Shown piece by piece: positions 5,307 through 12,447 of a stretch of DNA of 12,498 bases; within the stretch, counting starts at the first letter, position 1, and each line of letters starts with the position of its first letter. The notes beneath the pieces are model-generated. The model made no database searches, was not told the origin of the DNA, and was given only the letters and a program-made list of their open reading frames with translations. The DNA lies in the NCBI GenBank assembly GCA_017461825.1, contig JAFTXB010000280.1, positions 1-12,498 of the forward strand, read 5' to 3'. This DNA is from Clostridia bacterium (GTDB lineage Bacteria; Bacillota; Clostridia; Oscillospirales; CAG-272). The translations under genes were made by a program, and so were the position numbers.

Positions 5307-6244
5307 GAGCTTTATTAACAAATTTGCTGAGCTTGCTTTTGATGCGGTGGGCCGTATCCGGCAGGCCGGACGGACGAAAACACGACCCCACCGTGTCTGG
5401 TTGCGAAACAACAGCGGCACCCGACACCGATGACGGTTGGGAAACAGTGGAGGATGGGGTGTATTTTTATGAGATGCCGTCCTTGATGTCCGCCAAAGCA
5501 GAGTATGTCAGCGATGCCGAAAAAGCGAAGTGGAAAGAGCCTCTCACAGCATTGCTTGCCACTCTGCATGCGCATCCTTACACGGTGGAGGTCGATCCCA
5601 ATGCCGAGTATCCGGAGGATCGCTATATGATGGTGGAGGGCTGTGAGGGCGTGGCACTGTTTGATGTCACTGCCGACGGCATCCCCGAGGTTGCCGTAAG
5701 ATATGCAGGCGGATCGGCGGGGAATTCGTTTTTTTATCTGTACGATCTTTACTCGGGACAGAAGATCGGTTTTTTTGATTCCGGCTGGACAGATGACACA
5801 AGATACGGCGATTGGGCAATCTACCGCAGCAAGGCAGGGAATGATGCTCCGTTCGGATGCTATAATTTCCGTATCGGTGCCGCAAGAACCGAAACCTTTT
5901 TTGCGACTGTTCGGGAGATAGGCGGTGAATGGATCTATACCGTTCCGCTCATGCTGTCGCGCGATTACGATATTTTGATTGGAGATGACGGTTACACGGA
6001 GACCGACCTGGGGTATACCTTTTATAAGAAGACACAAGACGGAACGCAACCGATCGATGTAAGCGAATTCGAAGCCGATCTGCGAGCGTTCGCGGAGGAA
6101 TATACAAGGATCGAAGGCACCGAAATGATCAATATCGAATGGCGCGAGCTCGATGGCTACACCGACGAGACCCCACAAAATATCCTTGCCGAAAAGATGG
6201 CAGAGGCTCTCCTGCAAACAAAGCAGAGATTTGTTGCGCGATGA
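5303..6244 (+). CDS. Putative exported FG-GAP-like protein, N-terminus possibly frame-damaged
   Basis: A 313-residue protein of no named family. It begins with a hydrophobic run (LLTNLLSLLLM, 4-14) like a signal peptide, then a charged stretch (RPDGRKHDPT), then VSGC (31-34), a lipobox-like tetrapeptide too far from the hydrophobic run to work normally. A low-complexity linker (ETTAAPDTDDG) follows, as after a lipoprotein cysteine. The mature part has an FG-GAP/VCBS-type loop DVTADGIPEVAV (121-132) with D121, T123 and D125 placed as in calcium-binding beta-propeller repeats, followed by NSFFYLYDLYSG. In the +1 frame the hydrophobic run would continue directly into Cys-Gly-Gly at 5343-5351, a better lipoprotein start, so compensating indels are possible. 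Its coupling to the phosphoesterase suggests co-expression, but a shared pathway is not evident. Confidence 0.7.
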   Translation: MRALLTNLLSLLLMRWAVSGRPDGRKHDPTVSGCETTAAPDTDDGWETVEDGVYFYEMPSLMSAKAEYVSDAEKAKWKEPLTALLATLHAHPYTVEVDPNAEYPEDRYMMVEGCEGVALFDVTADGIPEVAVRYAGGSAGNSFFYLYDLYSGQKIGFFDSGWTDDTRYGDWAIYRSKAGNDAPFGCYNFRIGAARTETFFATVREIGGEWIYTVPLMLSRDYDILIGDDGYTETDLGYTFYKKTQDGTQPIDVSEFEADLRAFAEEYTRIEGTEMINIEWRELDGYTDETPQNILAEKMAEALLQTKQRFVAR

Positions 6245-6274
6245 TGGTATAAATAATATTATTTTGGAAAGCGC

Positions 6275-6303
6275 TTGCTTTTTTGTAAGATATATGATAT
6301 AAT
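6275..6303 (+). promoter_or_regulatory. Probable promoter of the MFS transporter gene
   Basis: TTGCTT (6275-6280), a 17-base spacer and TATAAT (6298-6303). The -10 box is perfect and the -35 box moderate. Transcription from here would start near 6310 and produce a leader of about 280 bases before the ATG at 6587. Confidence 0.65.
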
Positions 6304-6309
6304 ATATAA

Positions 6310-6586
6310 TCACTTCGTAAATAACGGATTTGCGTTTTGATTTGGTTGAGCCCAATACGGCAGGAGCATGTAGCAACCGTTGAGAAAAATTTTTTTTTGC
6401 GGGCAGAGAGCATAGGCGCGGCGGAGATATGATCGACATACTTCTCGGAGGCGAGCACGAAAGTCTTTATCAGATGACCGGCAAAATGACCAAATATTAT
6501 CCGTTTTGAATACGGAGGACCTAATGATAAAGGATTCACACAGCAAGCGTTGAAAAAGTTTGGTTATCGAATAGGAAACAGAAGCA
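6310..6586 (+). promoter_or_regulatory. Long untranslated leader with possible attenuator and leader peptide
   Basis: This stretch between promoter and transporter has no ordinary gene. GGTTG (6344-6348) can pair with CAACC (6374-6378), while the overlapping CCGTT (6377-6381) can pair instead with AACGG (6323-6327). A run of nine T's (6390-6398) follows closely. CCGT/ACGG around 6501-6515 forms another small stem beside a strong GGAGG. Mutually exclusive pairings, a T-run and a small open frame suit regulated expression of a transporter, but the stems are short and no known riboswitch was recognised. Confidence 0.3.
6524..6553 (+). CDS. Possible 9-residue leader peptide
   Basis: ATG at 6524 is preceded by GGAGG (6514-6518) at 5 bases' spacing, the best ribosome binding site in the leader and better than the one before the transporter itself. 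The frame reads MIKDSHSKR and stops at 6551-6553, 33 bases before the transporter ATG. A 26-codon frame at 6429-6509 precedes it, but its GGAG is only 2 bases from the ATG. Translation is unproven; the strong site is the only support. Confidence 0.3.
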   Translation: MIKDSHSKR

Positions 6587-7906
6587 ATGGAACAAAAAAA
6601 CATCAAGTCTTTAGAAACACCGAAAAAAGATTTTTCCACTCCAGAATACAAGCGGTCGCGAAAAGCATATGCTGCCCAATGTACGTTTGAGTACCTTGTT
6701 TCGCTTTTGGTTGCGGATGCGTTTTTGGCAAAGCTTCTCGGAAGTTTGGGATTGGAGGATTCGGTTATTGGAATCATATCCTCGTTTATTTCGCTTGCAT
6801 TTATGATACAGTTGTTATCTGTTTTCCTTTATAAATGGAAGATCAATTCCAAAAAACTGGTACTGATATTCTATCCAATCAGTCAAATATTGTTTTTGGG
6901 GTTGTATATGATCCCGTTTTTACCCATAAAGAGCGTTGCGATAAAAGTGACGGTTATGAGCTTTATACTGATAGCTTATGCTTGTCAGTATCTTGTATAC
7001 AACGTCATTTTTAAGTGGGCAAATTCTTATGTAGAAGCAGAAAAGCGCGCCTCATATTCTGCTACAAAAGAAGTCATTTCATTGGGCTCCGGAATCGTTT
7101 TTACCGCTGTGGTTGGCTTTTTCTTTGATAAATTTGAGGCGGCGGGAAGAATAAACGATGGATTTATAATGATAGCAGTACTTGCTTTTATTATATCTGT
7201 TTGCAACATCGTTTGCCTGTGCTGCATAAAGAAAGAGGATGATCGGGCGGTAGAGCAAAACACCAAGAGCTTTTTGGAAATCCTTTTGAATACCTTGGGA
7301 AATAAAAATTTCCGTTCGGTAATTCTCCTTACCATTATATGGGAAATGGCAAAGTATTTTACCATTGGATTTTTGGGAACATATAAGACCAACGATCTTT
7401 TGATCAGCGTGTTTGTTGTTCAGATCATCAATATGCTGGGCAATGTGATGAGAATGCTTGTTTCGAAACCGTTTGGCCGTTTTTCCGACAAACGTTCTTT
7501 TGCTGTGGGAATGGAGTTGGCTTTGGTGATTGCGGCGATAGGGTTCTTTGTGAATATGTTTACGACCCCCAAAACCTGGTATCTTATAGCAATATACACC
7601 GTTTTGTATGCTATATCTATGGCGGGGCTTAATCAGAATTCGTTTAATATAACATATAGTTATGTCAATTCAGATTACATAACCGAGGCTATGGCGATTA
7701 AGAACTGCATTGGCGGATTATGTGGCTTTGGTGCTTCATTACTTGGCAGTCAAATCCTTAAATATGTTCAATCCAACGGAAATACACTGTTTGGTATGCA
7801 TATATACGGGCAACAGCTGCTTTCCTGTATTTCTTTTCTATTGACCGCGGTAGCATTGCTGTTGTGCGTTTTTGTGATAGGCAAACAAAGAGTAATGAAG
7901 CAATAA
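6587..7906 (+). CDS. MFS transporter
   Basis: A 439-residue inner-membrane transporter with about twelve hydrophobic segments (near 35-55, 59-82, 91-113, 117-142, 163-181, 192-214, 244-264, 271-293, 306-325, 331-350, 371-391, 411-432). A hydrophilic central loop (215-242, KKEDDRAVEQNTKSFLEILL) separates two six-helix halves. GRFSDKRS (297-304) after helix 8 resembles the MFS motif A, and WANSYVEAEKRASYSATKE (144-162) is the cytoplasmic loop after helix 4. The N-terminus is a charged cytoplasmic tail of about 30 residues. Substrate unknown: drug efflux and sugar uptake are both possible, the latter weakly suggested by the convergent GtaA-like enzyme gene. Its ribosome binding site is weak (AGGAAA, well upstream of the ATG). 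The gene is visibly more AT-rich than its neighbours, which may reflect membrane-protein composition or acquisition. Confidence 0.88.
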   Translation: MEQKNIKSLETPKKDFSTPEYKRSRKAYAAQCTFEYLVSLLVADAFLAKLLGSLGLEDSVIGIISSFISLAFMIQLLSVFLYKWKINSKKLVLIFYPISQILFLGLYMIPFLPIKSVAIKVTVMSFILIAYACQYLVYNVIFKWANSYVEAEKRASYSATKEVISLGSGIVFTAVVGFFFDKFEAAGRINDGFIMIAVLAFIISVCNIVCLCCIKKEDDRAVEQNTKSFLEILLNTLGNKNFRSVILLTIIWEMAKYFTIGFLGTYKTNDLLISVFVVQIINMLGNVMRMLVSKPFGRFSDKRSFAVGMELALVIAAIGFFVNMFTTPKTWYLIAIYTVLYAISMAGLNQNSFNITYSYVNSDYITEAMAIKNCIGGLCGFGASLLGSQILKYVQSNGNTLFGMHIYGQQLLSCISFLLTAVALLLCVFVIGKQRVMKQ

Positions 7907-7924
7907 AAAAGGATTGTTGTTTTA

Positions 7925-8058
7925 GGATAAAAGAAGTACGGTGATCCGACAGTTCTCCAAAGGGCTATATACTCAATACTCTCTTCCGTGTTTGCCGTTT
8001 TAGCGCGGGAATCATTGAACTCGTCCCCAATTTTGAAATCAAGATAAATACAGTTGTT
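7925..8058 (-). pseudogene. Possible gene remnant
   Basis: Downstream of an in-frame stop (8061-8059), the minus strand has an open stretch with protein-like composition, including CIYLDFKIGDEFNDSR and KTANTEESIEYIALW. It has no start codon with a ribosome binding site, and the frame runs on into the antisense of the transporter gene. It may be a decayed gene end or part of a dispersed repeat; no family is assigned. The rest of 7907-8100 shows nothing recognisable. Confidence 0.25.
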
Positions 8059-8100
8059 TTATAGGCAACCCATTTCTTTTGTGGGGGCTTGCATAACAAC

Positions 8101-8140
8101 ACCCCACGGGTACCGTGAAAAGCATGGTTTCCCGTGGGGT
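8101..8140. terminator. Hairpin terminator between convergent transporter and GtaA-like genes
   Basis: ACCCCACGGG (8101-8110) pairs perfectly with CCCGTGGGGT (8131-8140). Inside, ACCGTG and CATGGT extend the stem with one G-U pair. On the plus strand it is followed by TATTTTGGTTT, so it suits the transporter transcript. It sits 9 bases beyond the stop codon of the minus-strand gene and can serve that too. Confidence 0.75.
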
Positions 8141-8149
8141 TATTTTGGT

Positions 8150-10108
8150 TTAACGGATCTTCATAATGCCGTAGTATTCCAGCAATTTGATGTACAGTCC
8201 GCCTTGTACGGTGCGGTTGCGGAAACTCTTTTCCAAGCCGTCAGCTCTGCCAAAGTAGAGCTTGTGCAAGCCTGTTTGCGTATAGTACCAGTCGCACATG
8301 GGAACGCGCGATTCGGTATAGTGGAACATATTCCACAGCGGTTCGATCATACGCTCAAAGTCACGGCGGTCGTTTGCAAGCGTTGCCGACCACACCAGCC
8401 AGTCGGTCTTGCTATAGGGCTTTCTGCTATCCAACGGCAGTCCGTAGGGGTGCATCTTTGAAAAATAGCTTGCCACCTCGGATTGAATGACCGCTGGATC
8501 CATAACTTTCGTGCCAAACAGCTTATCCCAAACAATGTTGTATTTCATGCTAAAGCTTTCGGGGCGGTCAAATGCCAAACGGTAGCTGCCGTCACCGTTC
8601 GAGGCGCGTACTGCCCAGTCGGCGGCAAGCTCGCGCGCGGTGGAAAGACAGCGCTCTTCGTCCGCCGTTCTGCCGTTCATGCCGTAAAGAATGCCCAGAC
8701 ATGCCACGCCTACGATCGCCTTCAGAGTGAGGTTGCAGTTGTGAGCAAGATGTCCCGCAAAGTCGTCGGTGCAAAGCTGATTGCCGGGATCCCTTCCGTT
8801 TTCGATCAAGTAATTACTCCATTGCTCCAGCACTTCAAAATGCTCGTTTGCAAAGGACACATCCTTGGTTGCAATGGCAAGTGCGGCTTCCATGATCAGC
8901 ATATTTCCGCATTCCTCCACGGGCATCTGGCGGTCAAGCGTCAGTCCGTACATTTGTCCGTTGAGAATGGGGTAGCGTCCCGCGTCATGCGGCGCAAAAT
9001 CATACGTCCATTCGTCGGTTGCGGTGAAACGGTAGATCGGACGAAGCATGCCTCGGATCAGCTCGGGGTTGTAGATCAAAAAGAGCGGGATCGAGGGGTA
9101 GCTGACATCCACGGTGGCGGCACAGCCGTTGGAGAAGCACTCCTTGGAGATGTAAAGCAGGTCGCCGTTTACATCCACCACGAGCTTGTGCGCGGCAAGT
9201 ACCTGACGCATGGCGAGCTCAAGCAGCTCGGCGTATTTTTCGCCTCCCGCACGCGTGGCATCGGCAAACATGCGGTCGCCAAAGTCTACACAGCGTTGGT
9301 ATGTTTCGGTGTAATCCTTGTGCGCGGCTACGATCTCATCGGTTATTTTGGCACCGTTGCGGTTCCAGTAGGACGTTAGTTGGTTGTGAAAATATTCGAT
9401 CGATTTGATATCATCGTATGCAAAGGTGAACAGTACGGGCGCGTTTTGAATTTCCGATTCGGCGTAAACAAAGGTTTCCTTGGCGGTTTGTCCGTCCTCT
9501 TTGAGATAATCCGCCTCTGTCACGCCGACCTTTCCGCCTGCCGCAGTCAGGTAAAAATAGCCCCATTCAATGCGCAGATCGTCGCCCGAGCGCTCCAGCA
9601 TTTTTTGATTGGTCTTTCCCATTTTAACCGTTTGGAGGTTGCCGCCGTCAAGCTCCAAAATCTCACAATCCACCGTGTCATCGCCGCGCAGATCCATGCA
9701 AAGCTCCTCCGAAACGGCTATTTTTACGCATACGTTGTGCGTTTTTTCGTCGGTGGAGTCCTGTTTGATCTCAAGATAGCTGACGGGGCGCGAAAGCAGA
9801 TAAAGATCATTGAGAAGCAGGGGGGATGTAAAATTGAGCGTGAGGCGCACACCTGCCTCCTCAAAAATATACTTGGTGCTGAAGGTGGAGGCTTCAACCT
9901 TCTTTTGCGTCATGGCGGGATTGCCGCTTGCGGTAGCCCCCCCGATGATGCGGTAATCGGTTCCGTCAATGGTTGCAGTGCCGTAAATTTTTTGCGGGTG
10001 TGCAGTCCAATGCTCGGTGTCGGTGTCGGTCAGTCGGTCGGCAGGCGACCATACACTGAAGTTTGGATCGACTGCGATCAGGGGGTATGAAGGGGCTCTC
10101 AGTTTCAT
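8150..10108 (-). CDS. GtaA/DUF4965-type six-hairpin protein (glutaminase-like)
   Basis: A 652-residue protein matching the DUF5127-DUF4965-DUF1793 architecture of fungal glutaminase A (GtaA) and its bacterial relatives. N-terminal beta part: RAPSYPLIAVDPNFSVWSPA (4-23), TDTEHWT, FTSPLLLNDLYLLSRPVSYL (93-112). Middle and C-terminal alpha-hairpin part: HDAGRYPILNGQ (374-385), MPVEECGNMLIMEAALA (395-411), DDFAGHLAHNCNLTLKAIVG (448-467), NIVWDKLFG (524-532), YGLPLDSRKPYSKTDW (555-570), SRVPMCDWYYTQTG (600-613). The characterised fungal members hydrolyse L-glutamine outside the cell, and many relatives are secreted; this one has no signal peptide, so it probably acts in the cytoplasm, substrate unproven. 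AAGGAG lies 7-8 bases before the start. It follows an AraC-family gene on the same strand after 91 bases and may share its transcript or answer to it. Confidence 0.87.
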   Translation of the reverse strand: MKLRAPSYPLIAVDPNFSVWSPADRLTDTDTEHWTAHPQKIYGTATIDGTDYRIIGGATASGNPAMTQKKVEASTFSTKYIFEEAGVRLTLNFTSPLLLNDLYLLSRPVSYLEIKQDSTDEKTHNVCVKIAVSEELCMDLRGDDTVDCEILELDGGNLQTVKMGKTNQKMLERSGDDLRIEWGYFYLTAAGGKVGVTEADYLKEDGQTAKETFVYAESEIQNAPVLFTFAYDDIKSIEYFHNQLTSYWNRNGAKITDEIVAAHKDYTETYQRCVDFGDRMFADATRAGGEKYAELLELAMRQVLAAHKLVVDVNGDLLYISKECFSNGCAATVDVSYPSIPLFLIYNPELIRGMLRPIYRFTATDEWTYDFAPHDAGRYPILNGQMYGLTLDRQMPVEECGNMLIMEAALAIATKDVSFANEHFEVLEQWSNYLIENGRDPGNQLCTDDFAGHLAHNCNLTLKAIVGVACLGILYGMNGRTADEERCLSTARELAADWAVRASNGDGSYRLAFDRPESFSMKYNIVWDKLFGTKVMDPAVIQSEVASYFSKMHPYGLPLDSRKPYSKTDWLVWSATLANDRRDFERMIEPLWNMFHYTESRVPMCDWYYTQTGLHKLYFGRADGLEKSFRNRTVQGGLYIKLLEYYGIMKIR

Positions 10109-10199
10109 AAAAAATCTCCTTATTCATAGTGAATTCATTCTTTGTTCTTGCTTTATCAATGTTTTGTAACCACTTTTATATAAAAAGGACACGGTTTGT

Positions 10200-11099
10200 T
10201 CATTGCTTTGTGTTGCTTTTTTTCCATTTCAGGGGCGAAATTCCGCAATGCGCGGTAAAGACCTTGCGAAAATATTTTGCGCTGGAAAAATTGAGCATAT
10301 CGGATATTTTTTCGATCGAGCAATGTGAGGTGAGCAGCAGCTCTTTGGCGTGCTCGATCTTTTGTACGGTAATATAGCGGTTGGGGGAGAGATCGGTGTT
10401 TTTTGCAAAAAGGCGGTTGAGGGTTCGGTCGCTGACATAGAAATAGCGGCAGAGATGCGTTAAGGAAAGATCCTTGTGAAAAATGTTGTTGTCGATATAC
10501 TCGGTGATCTGTTTAAAGAGATCGGTCTTTTTTGGGGTTTGGGCGGTTTGTCTGAAGCGGTGAATGCTGTCAAACAATTCGGTAAAGGTGTGCATGATCT
10601 CTAAGTCGGCTTGCTCGGAATCGTGGTAATCGTAGTTTTCCAGGATTTTATGCAAACGGTCGATATAGCACTCGGCATCCATATGCAGGATCAGGAGAGG
10701 GGTGTTGTTGAGGTTGTATGTGTAGCACAGACCGTTGATAAACTTGCCGCATATGTTTACCCATTTTTTGCAGTAGGGATCATCTCGGTCGGCATAGTAG
10801 TGCATGGGAATGTTTCGGTTGATAAAATAAAAGTCACCCTTTTCCACAGTTTGGTTTTTACCGTCGCAGATGATGTGTCCCTTGCCCGAAACGACGTATT
10901 CGAAAATGTATTGGTAATGAAGCATTTCGTGACTTTCGGTGCGCTTGCAGAAATACTCGCTATCGGGATTGGTAATGCCGGCTAAAACGGGGTAGATGAT
11001 ATTTCCCATTTTTTTATAATTGTAATCCTGAAAGATCAGATCCTCGGCGAGCCCATTGACCCTATCGGGATCATAAAACCCACGGCTGATGAATTTCAT
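10200..11099 (-). CDS. AraC-family transcriptional regulator
   Basis: A 299-residue regulator with an N-terminal cupin-like sensor (about 55-115: HYQYIFEYVVSGKGHIICDG, VEKGDFYFINRNIPMHYY) and a C-terminal AraC DNA-binding domain (about 195-297). The latter has two HTH units: LSLTHLCRYFYVSDRTLNRL (211-230) and SIEKISDMLNFSSAKYFRKV (261-280), closing with the family signature FTAHCGISPLKW (281-292). Such proteins usually sense a small carbohydrate-like ligand and activate nearby catabolic genes. The start at 11099 is chosen because AAGGAG lies 9 bases upstream; an in-frame ATG at 11201 would put the promoter inside the gene. The enzyme gene at 8150-10108 follows on the same strand and is the obvious candidate target. 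Cysteines at 51, 78, 110 and 117 are present in the sensor, without a clear metal pattern. Confidence 0.92.
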   Translation of the reverse strand: MKFISRGFYDPDRVNGLAEDLIFQDYNYKKMGNIIYPVLAGITNPDSEYFCKRTESHEMLHYQYIFEYVVSGKGHIICDGKNQTVEKGDFYFINRNIPMHYYADRDDPYCKKWVNICGKFINGLCYTYNLNNTPLLILHMDAECYIDRLHKILENYDYHDSEQADLEIMHTFTELFDSIHRFRQTAQTPKKTDLFKQITEYIDNNIFHKDLSLTHLCRYFYVSDRTLNRLFAKNTDLSPNRYITVQKIEHAKELLLTSHCSIEKISDMLNFSSAKYFRKVFTAHCGISPLKWKKSNTKQ

Positions 11100-11118
11100 C
11101 CTTTGGCTCTCCTTTTCG

Positions 11119-11147
11119 ATTTTATATTTGCTGATTGTAAAAGTCAA
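11119..11147 (-). promoter_or_regulatory. Promoter of the AraC-family gene
   Basis: Read on the minus strand: TTGACT (11147-11142), a 17-base spacer and TAAAAT (11124-11119), each matching consensus at 5 of 6 positions. It lies 20 bases upstream of the chosen start, so the leader is very short. The -35 box and spacer include ACTTTTACAATCAGC, related to the short repeat at 4451-4471 and 11457-11477. Confidence 0.7.
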
Positions 11148-11239
11148 AAAATCAATATTTATAACGCTTTCCGAGTTTTTACAATTCCAATTTTTCTCCA
11201 CTTTTAAATGATTACCCTTGCTAAAGCGATTCTAACCTT

Positions 11240-11394
11240 GCTTCCCCTGTGTAAGGGGAAGTGTCATTTTCGCAAGAAAATGACGATAGGGTCGTCGCCT
11301 TTGGGCTTCTTTATTTGAGAATGGTGATATTCGTTAGTCTGTCACAACCCTTTCGTCACGCTACGCGTGCCACCTCCCCTTGCACAGGGGAGGC
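11240..11394. mobile_element. MITE-like element with 24-base terminal inverted repeats
   Basis: The ends 11240-11263 and 11371-11394 are inverted copies matching at 21 of 24 positions. Each is itself a hairpin: CTTCCCC/GGGGAAG on the left and CCTCCCCT/AGGGGAGG on the right. Inside are a 9-base-pair stem GTCATTTTC/GAAAATGAC (11263-11284) with a GCAA tetraloop and a CACGC/GCGTG stem (11357-11369). No transposase or credible reading frame is present, so it would be non-autonomous. No target-site duplication was evident. It sits in the 388-base gap between the AraC gene and the MBL gene. Confidence 0.6.
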
Positions 11395-11456
11395 TTTAAG
11401 AATCATTGCTACCAAAATGGCTACCTTTTTAAAGGGGAAAGGTATCTTAACATTGT

Positions 11457-11477
11457 TTTTTACTTTTACAATTGGCT
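11457..11477 (+). repeat. Short dispersed repeat, copy 2
   Basis: Contains ACTTTTACAATTGGCT and matches 4451-4471 (opposite strand) at 20 of 21 positions. It lies just beyond the stop codon of the MBL-fold gene and about 60 bases from the MITE-like element, as copy 1 lies next to another hairpin repeat. Confidence 0.5.
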
Positions 11478-11487
11478 GGATTTTATA

Positions 11488-12333
11488 TCAGAACTCCAAT
11501 GCCGCCGTGCCACAGTATGCCTTGATGACCGAGTGCGCGCGAGCCTCTGCGTACAGGTTGTGGTGCGCGCAGTTTTCTTCGGGGCGGAGCATGGCACGGT
11601 CGCCGGAGCGAGAGATGGGAACCAGTGCGACATCGGCATCAACAAGATTGTAAAAGAGTGTATGACCGCCGTTGAGCCCGTGATGCGCGATCTGTACAAT
11701 GTCGGAACGCAGAATGTCGGGTCGGTCTTTATAGGTTTGGTATGCCACCTCAAGCCCTGCGGAATAGGCATCGCCTGTAAACATGGCTTTTTTGTGCTTG
11801 CCCGTTACGGTAAAGACGAGAGAGAGCTCGTTGGGATCGGCAAGGGTCTCGGCGTTTTCATAGGTATAAAGGAATTCAACCGTTGTGCCGTCGATGTCAA
11901 GGCGGTCGCCCGACTTGGGGCGAAGGACGCGGCATGAAAGCATGTTTGCAATGGAATCAACGGCTTCGAGGTCTTTTTTGGCATCGTATTGGGTTCCGCG
12001 CTTGATCCATGTAAAGCTGTTGGGGTTGCAATAGCATAGGGTATCGATCTCAACGCGTGCGCGGTCGGCGGGGGATTTTGCCAGCTCCAAGAGTGCCGCG
12101 TAATGATCGAAATGCGGGTGTGTGAGGATCCAGAGCTTTACGCGCGGAATTCCGTGCGAGGCATCTTCCATGATTCGAAGCAGATTTTGCGTGTCTTCGG
12201 GGCAGGTGCCGCCGTCGATGACGATCAGGCTATTTTCCTCGGTGAAGATGAGATAGCCCATTCCCGCAGCTTGCCAGGCAAACTCGCCGTCGAATTTTGA
12301 GGCTTTGGTGCAGTATTGAATTAGTTTTCCCAT
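11488..12333 (-). CDS. MBL-fold metallo-hydrolase
   Basis: A 281-residue metallo-beta-lactamase-fold hydrolase. Metal-binding motifs are HPHFDH (72-77, the HxHxDH motif), GD at 187-188 (FTGDA) and HHG (217-219, QIAHHGLNGG). LIVIDGGTCPEDTQNLL (36-52) is the conserved strand-turn before the first motif. The GDA and AHHG context resembles the hydrolase domain of ComEC/Rec2 and related phosphoesterases rather than beta-lactamases or lactonases. There is no signal peptide or membrane segment, so a soluble cytoplasmic enzyme is expected; substrate unknown. The start at 12333 follows AAAGGAGCC at good spacing, and a promoter lies at 12419-12447. It appears to be a single-gene unit; the AraC gene downstream has its own promoter. 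Confidence 0.9.
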   Translation of the reverse strand: MGKLIQYCTKASKFDGEFAWQAAGMGYLIFTEENSLIVIDGGTCPEDTQNLLRIMEDASHGIPRVKLWILTHPHFDHYAALLELAKSPADRARVEIDTLCYCNPNSFTWIKRGTQYDAKKDLEAVDSIANMLSCRVLRPKSGDRLDIDGTTVEFLYTYENAETLADPNELSLVFTVTGKHKKAMFTGDAYSAGLEVAYQTYKDRPDILRSDIVQIAHHGLNGGHTLFYNLVDADVALVPISRSGDRAMLRPEENCAHHNLYAEARAHSVIKAYCGTAALEF

Positions 12334-12418
12334 AGTTGGCTCCTTTCATGTACGGTGTTGTTGTTGGATTTGAAAAGTCCCTAAAAAAGTCATGGCAATC
12401 GTTCATTATTTCTAAATA

Positions 12419-12447
12419 AGAATACCATATAAATGATAAAAAATCAA
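12419..12447 (-). promoter_or_regulatory. Promoter of the MBL-fold hydrolase gene
   Basis: Read on the minus strand: TTGATT (12447-12442), a 17-base spacer and TATTCT (12424-12419). Each hexamer matches consensus at 4 of 6 positions in an AT-rich setting. The start codon lies about 86 bases downstream. The window ends 51 bases upstream of the -35 box, and nothing else is seen there. Confidence 0.6.

Noticed and set aside
4449..5420. Minus-strand open frame (323 codons) opposite the phosphoesterase gene
   Set aside because: The plus-strand phosphoesterase has all its motifs and an ideal ribosome binding site; the antisense translation shows none.
5315..6439. Long minus-strand open frame (374 codons) opposite the FG-GAP-like gene
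   Set aside because: Its translation is rich in Ile, Arg, Cys and His with no domain pattern, it lacks a ribosome binding site, and the plus strand has a coupled start and recognisable motifs.
6429..6509. 26-codon frame beginning MIDILLGG in the transporter leader as a real gene
   Set aside because: GGAG lies only 2 bases before the ATG and there is no other coding support; kept only as context for the leader.
8483..9379. Long plus-strand open frame (298 codons) inside the GtaA-like gene
   Set aside because: It is the antisense of a clearly conserved family protein; long antisense frames are expected from GC-biased third positions.
10200..11201. Longer form of the AraC protein starting at 11201
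   Set aside because: The extra 34 residues have no family similarity and would contain the promoter and the AAGGAG site that serve the start at 11099.
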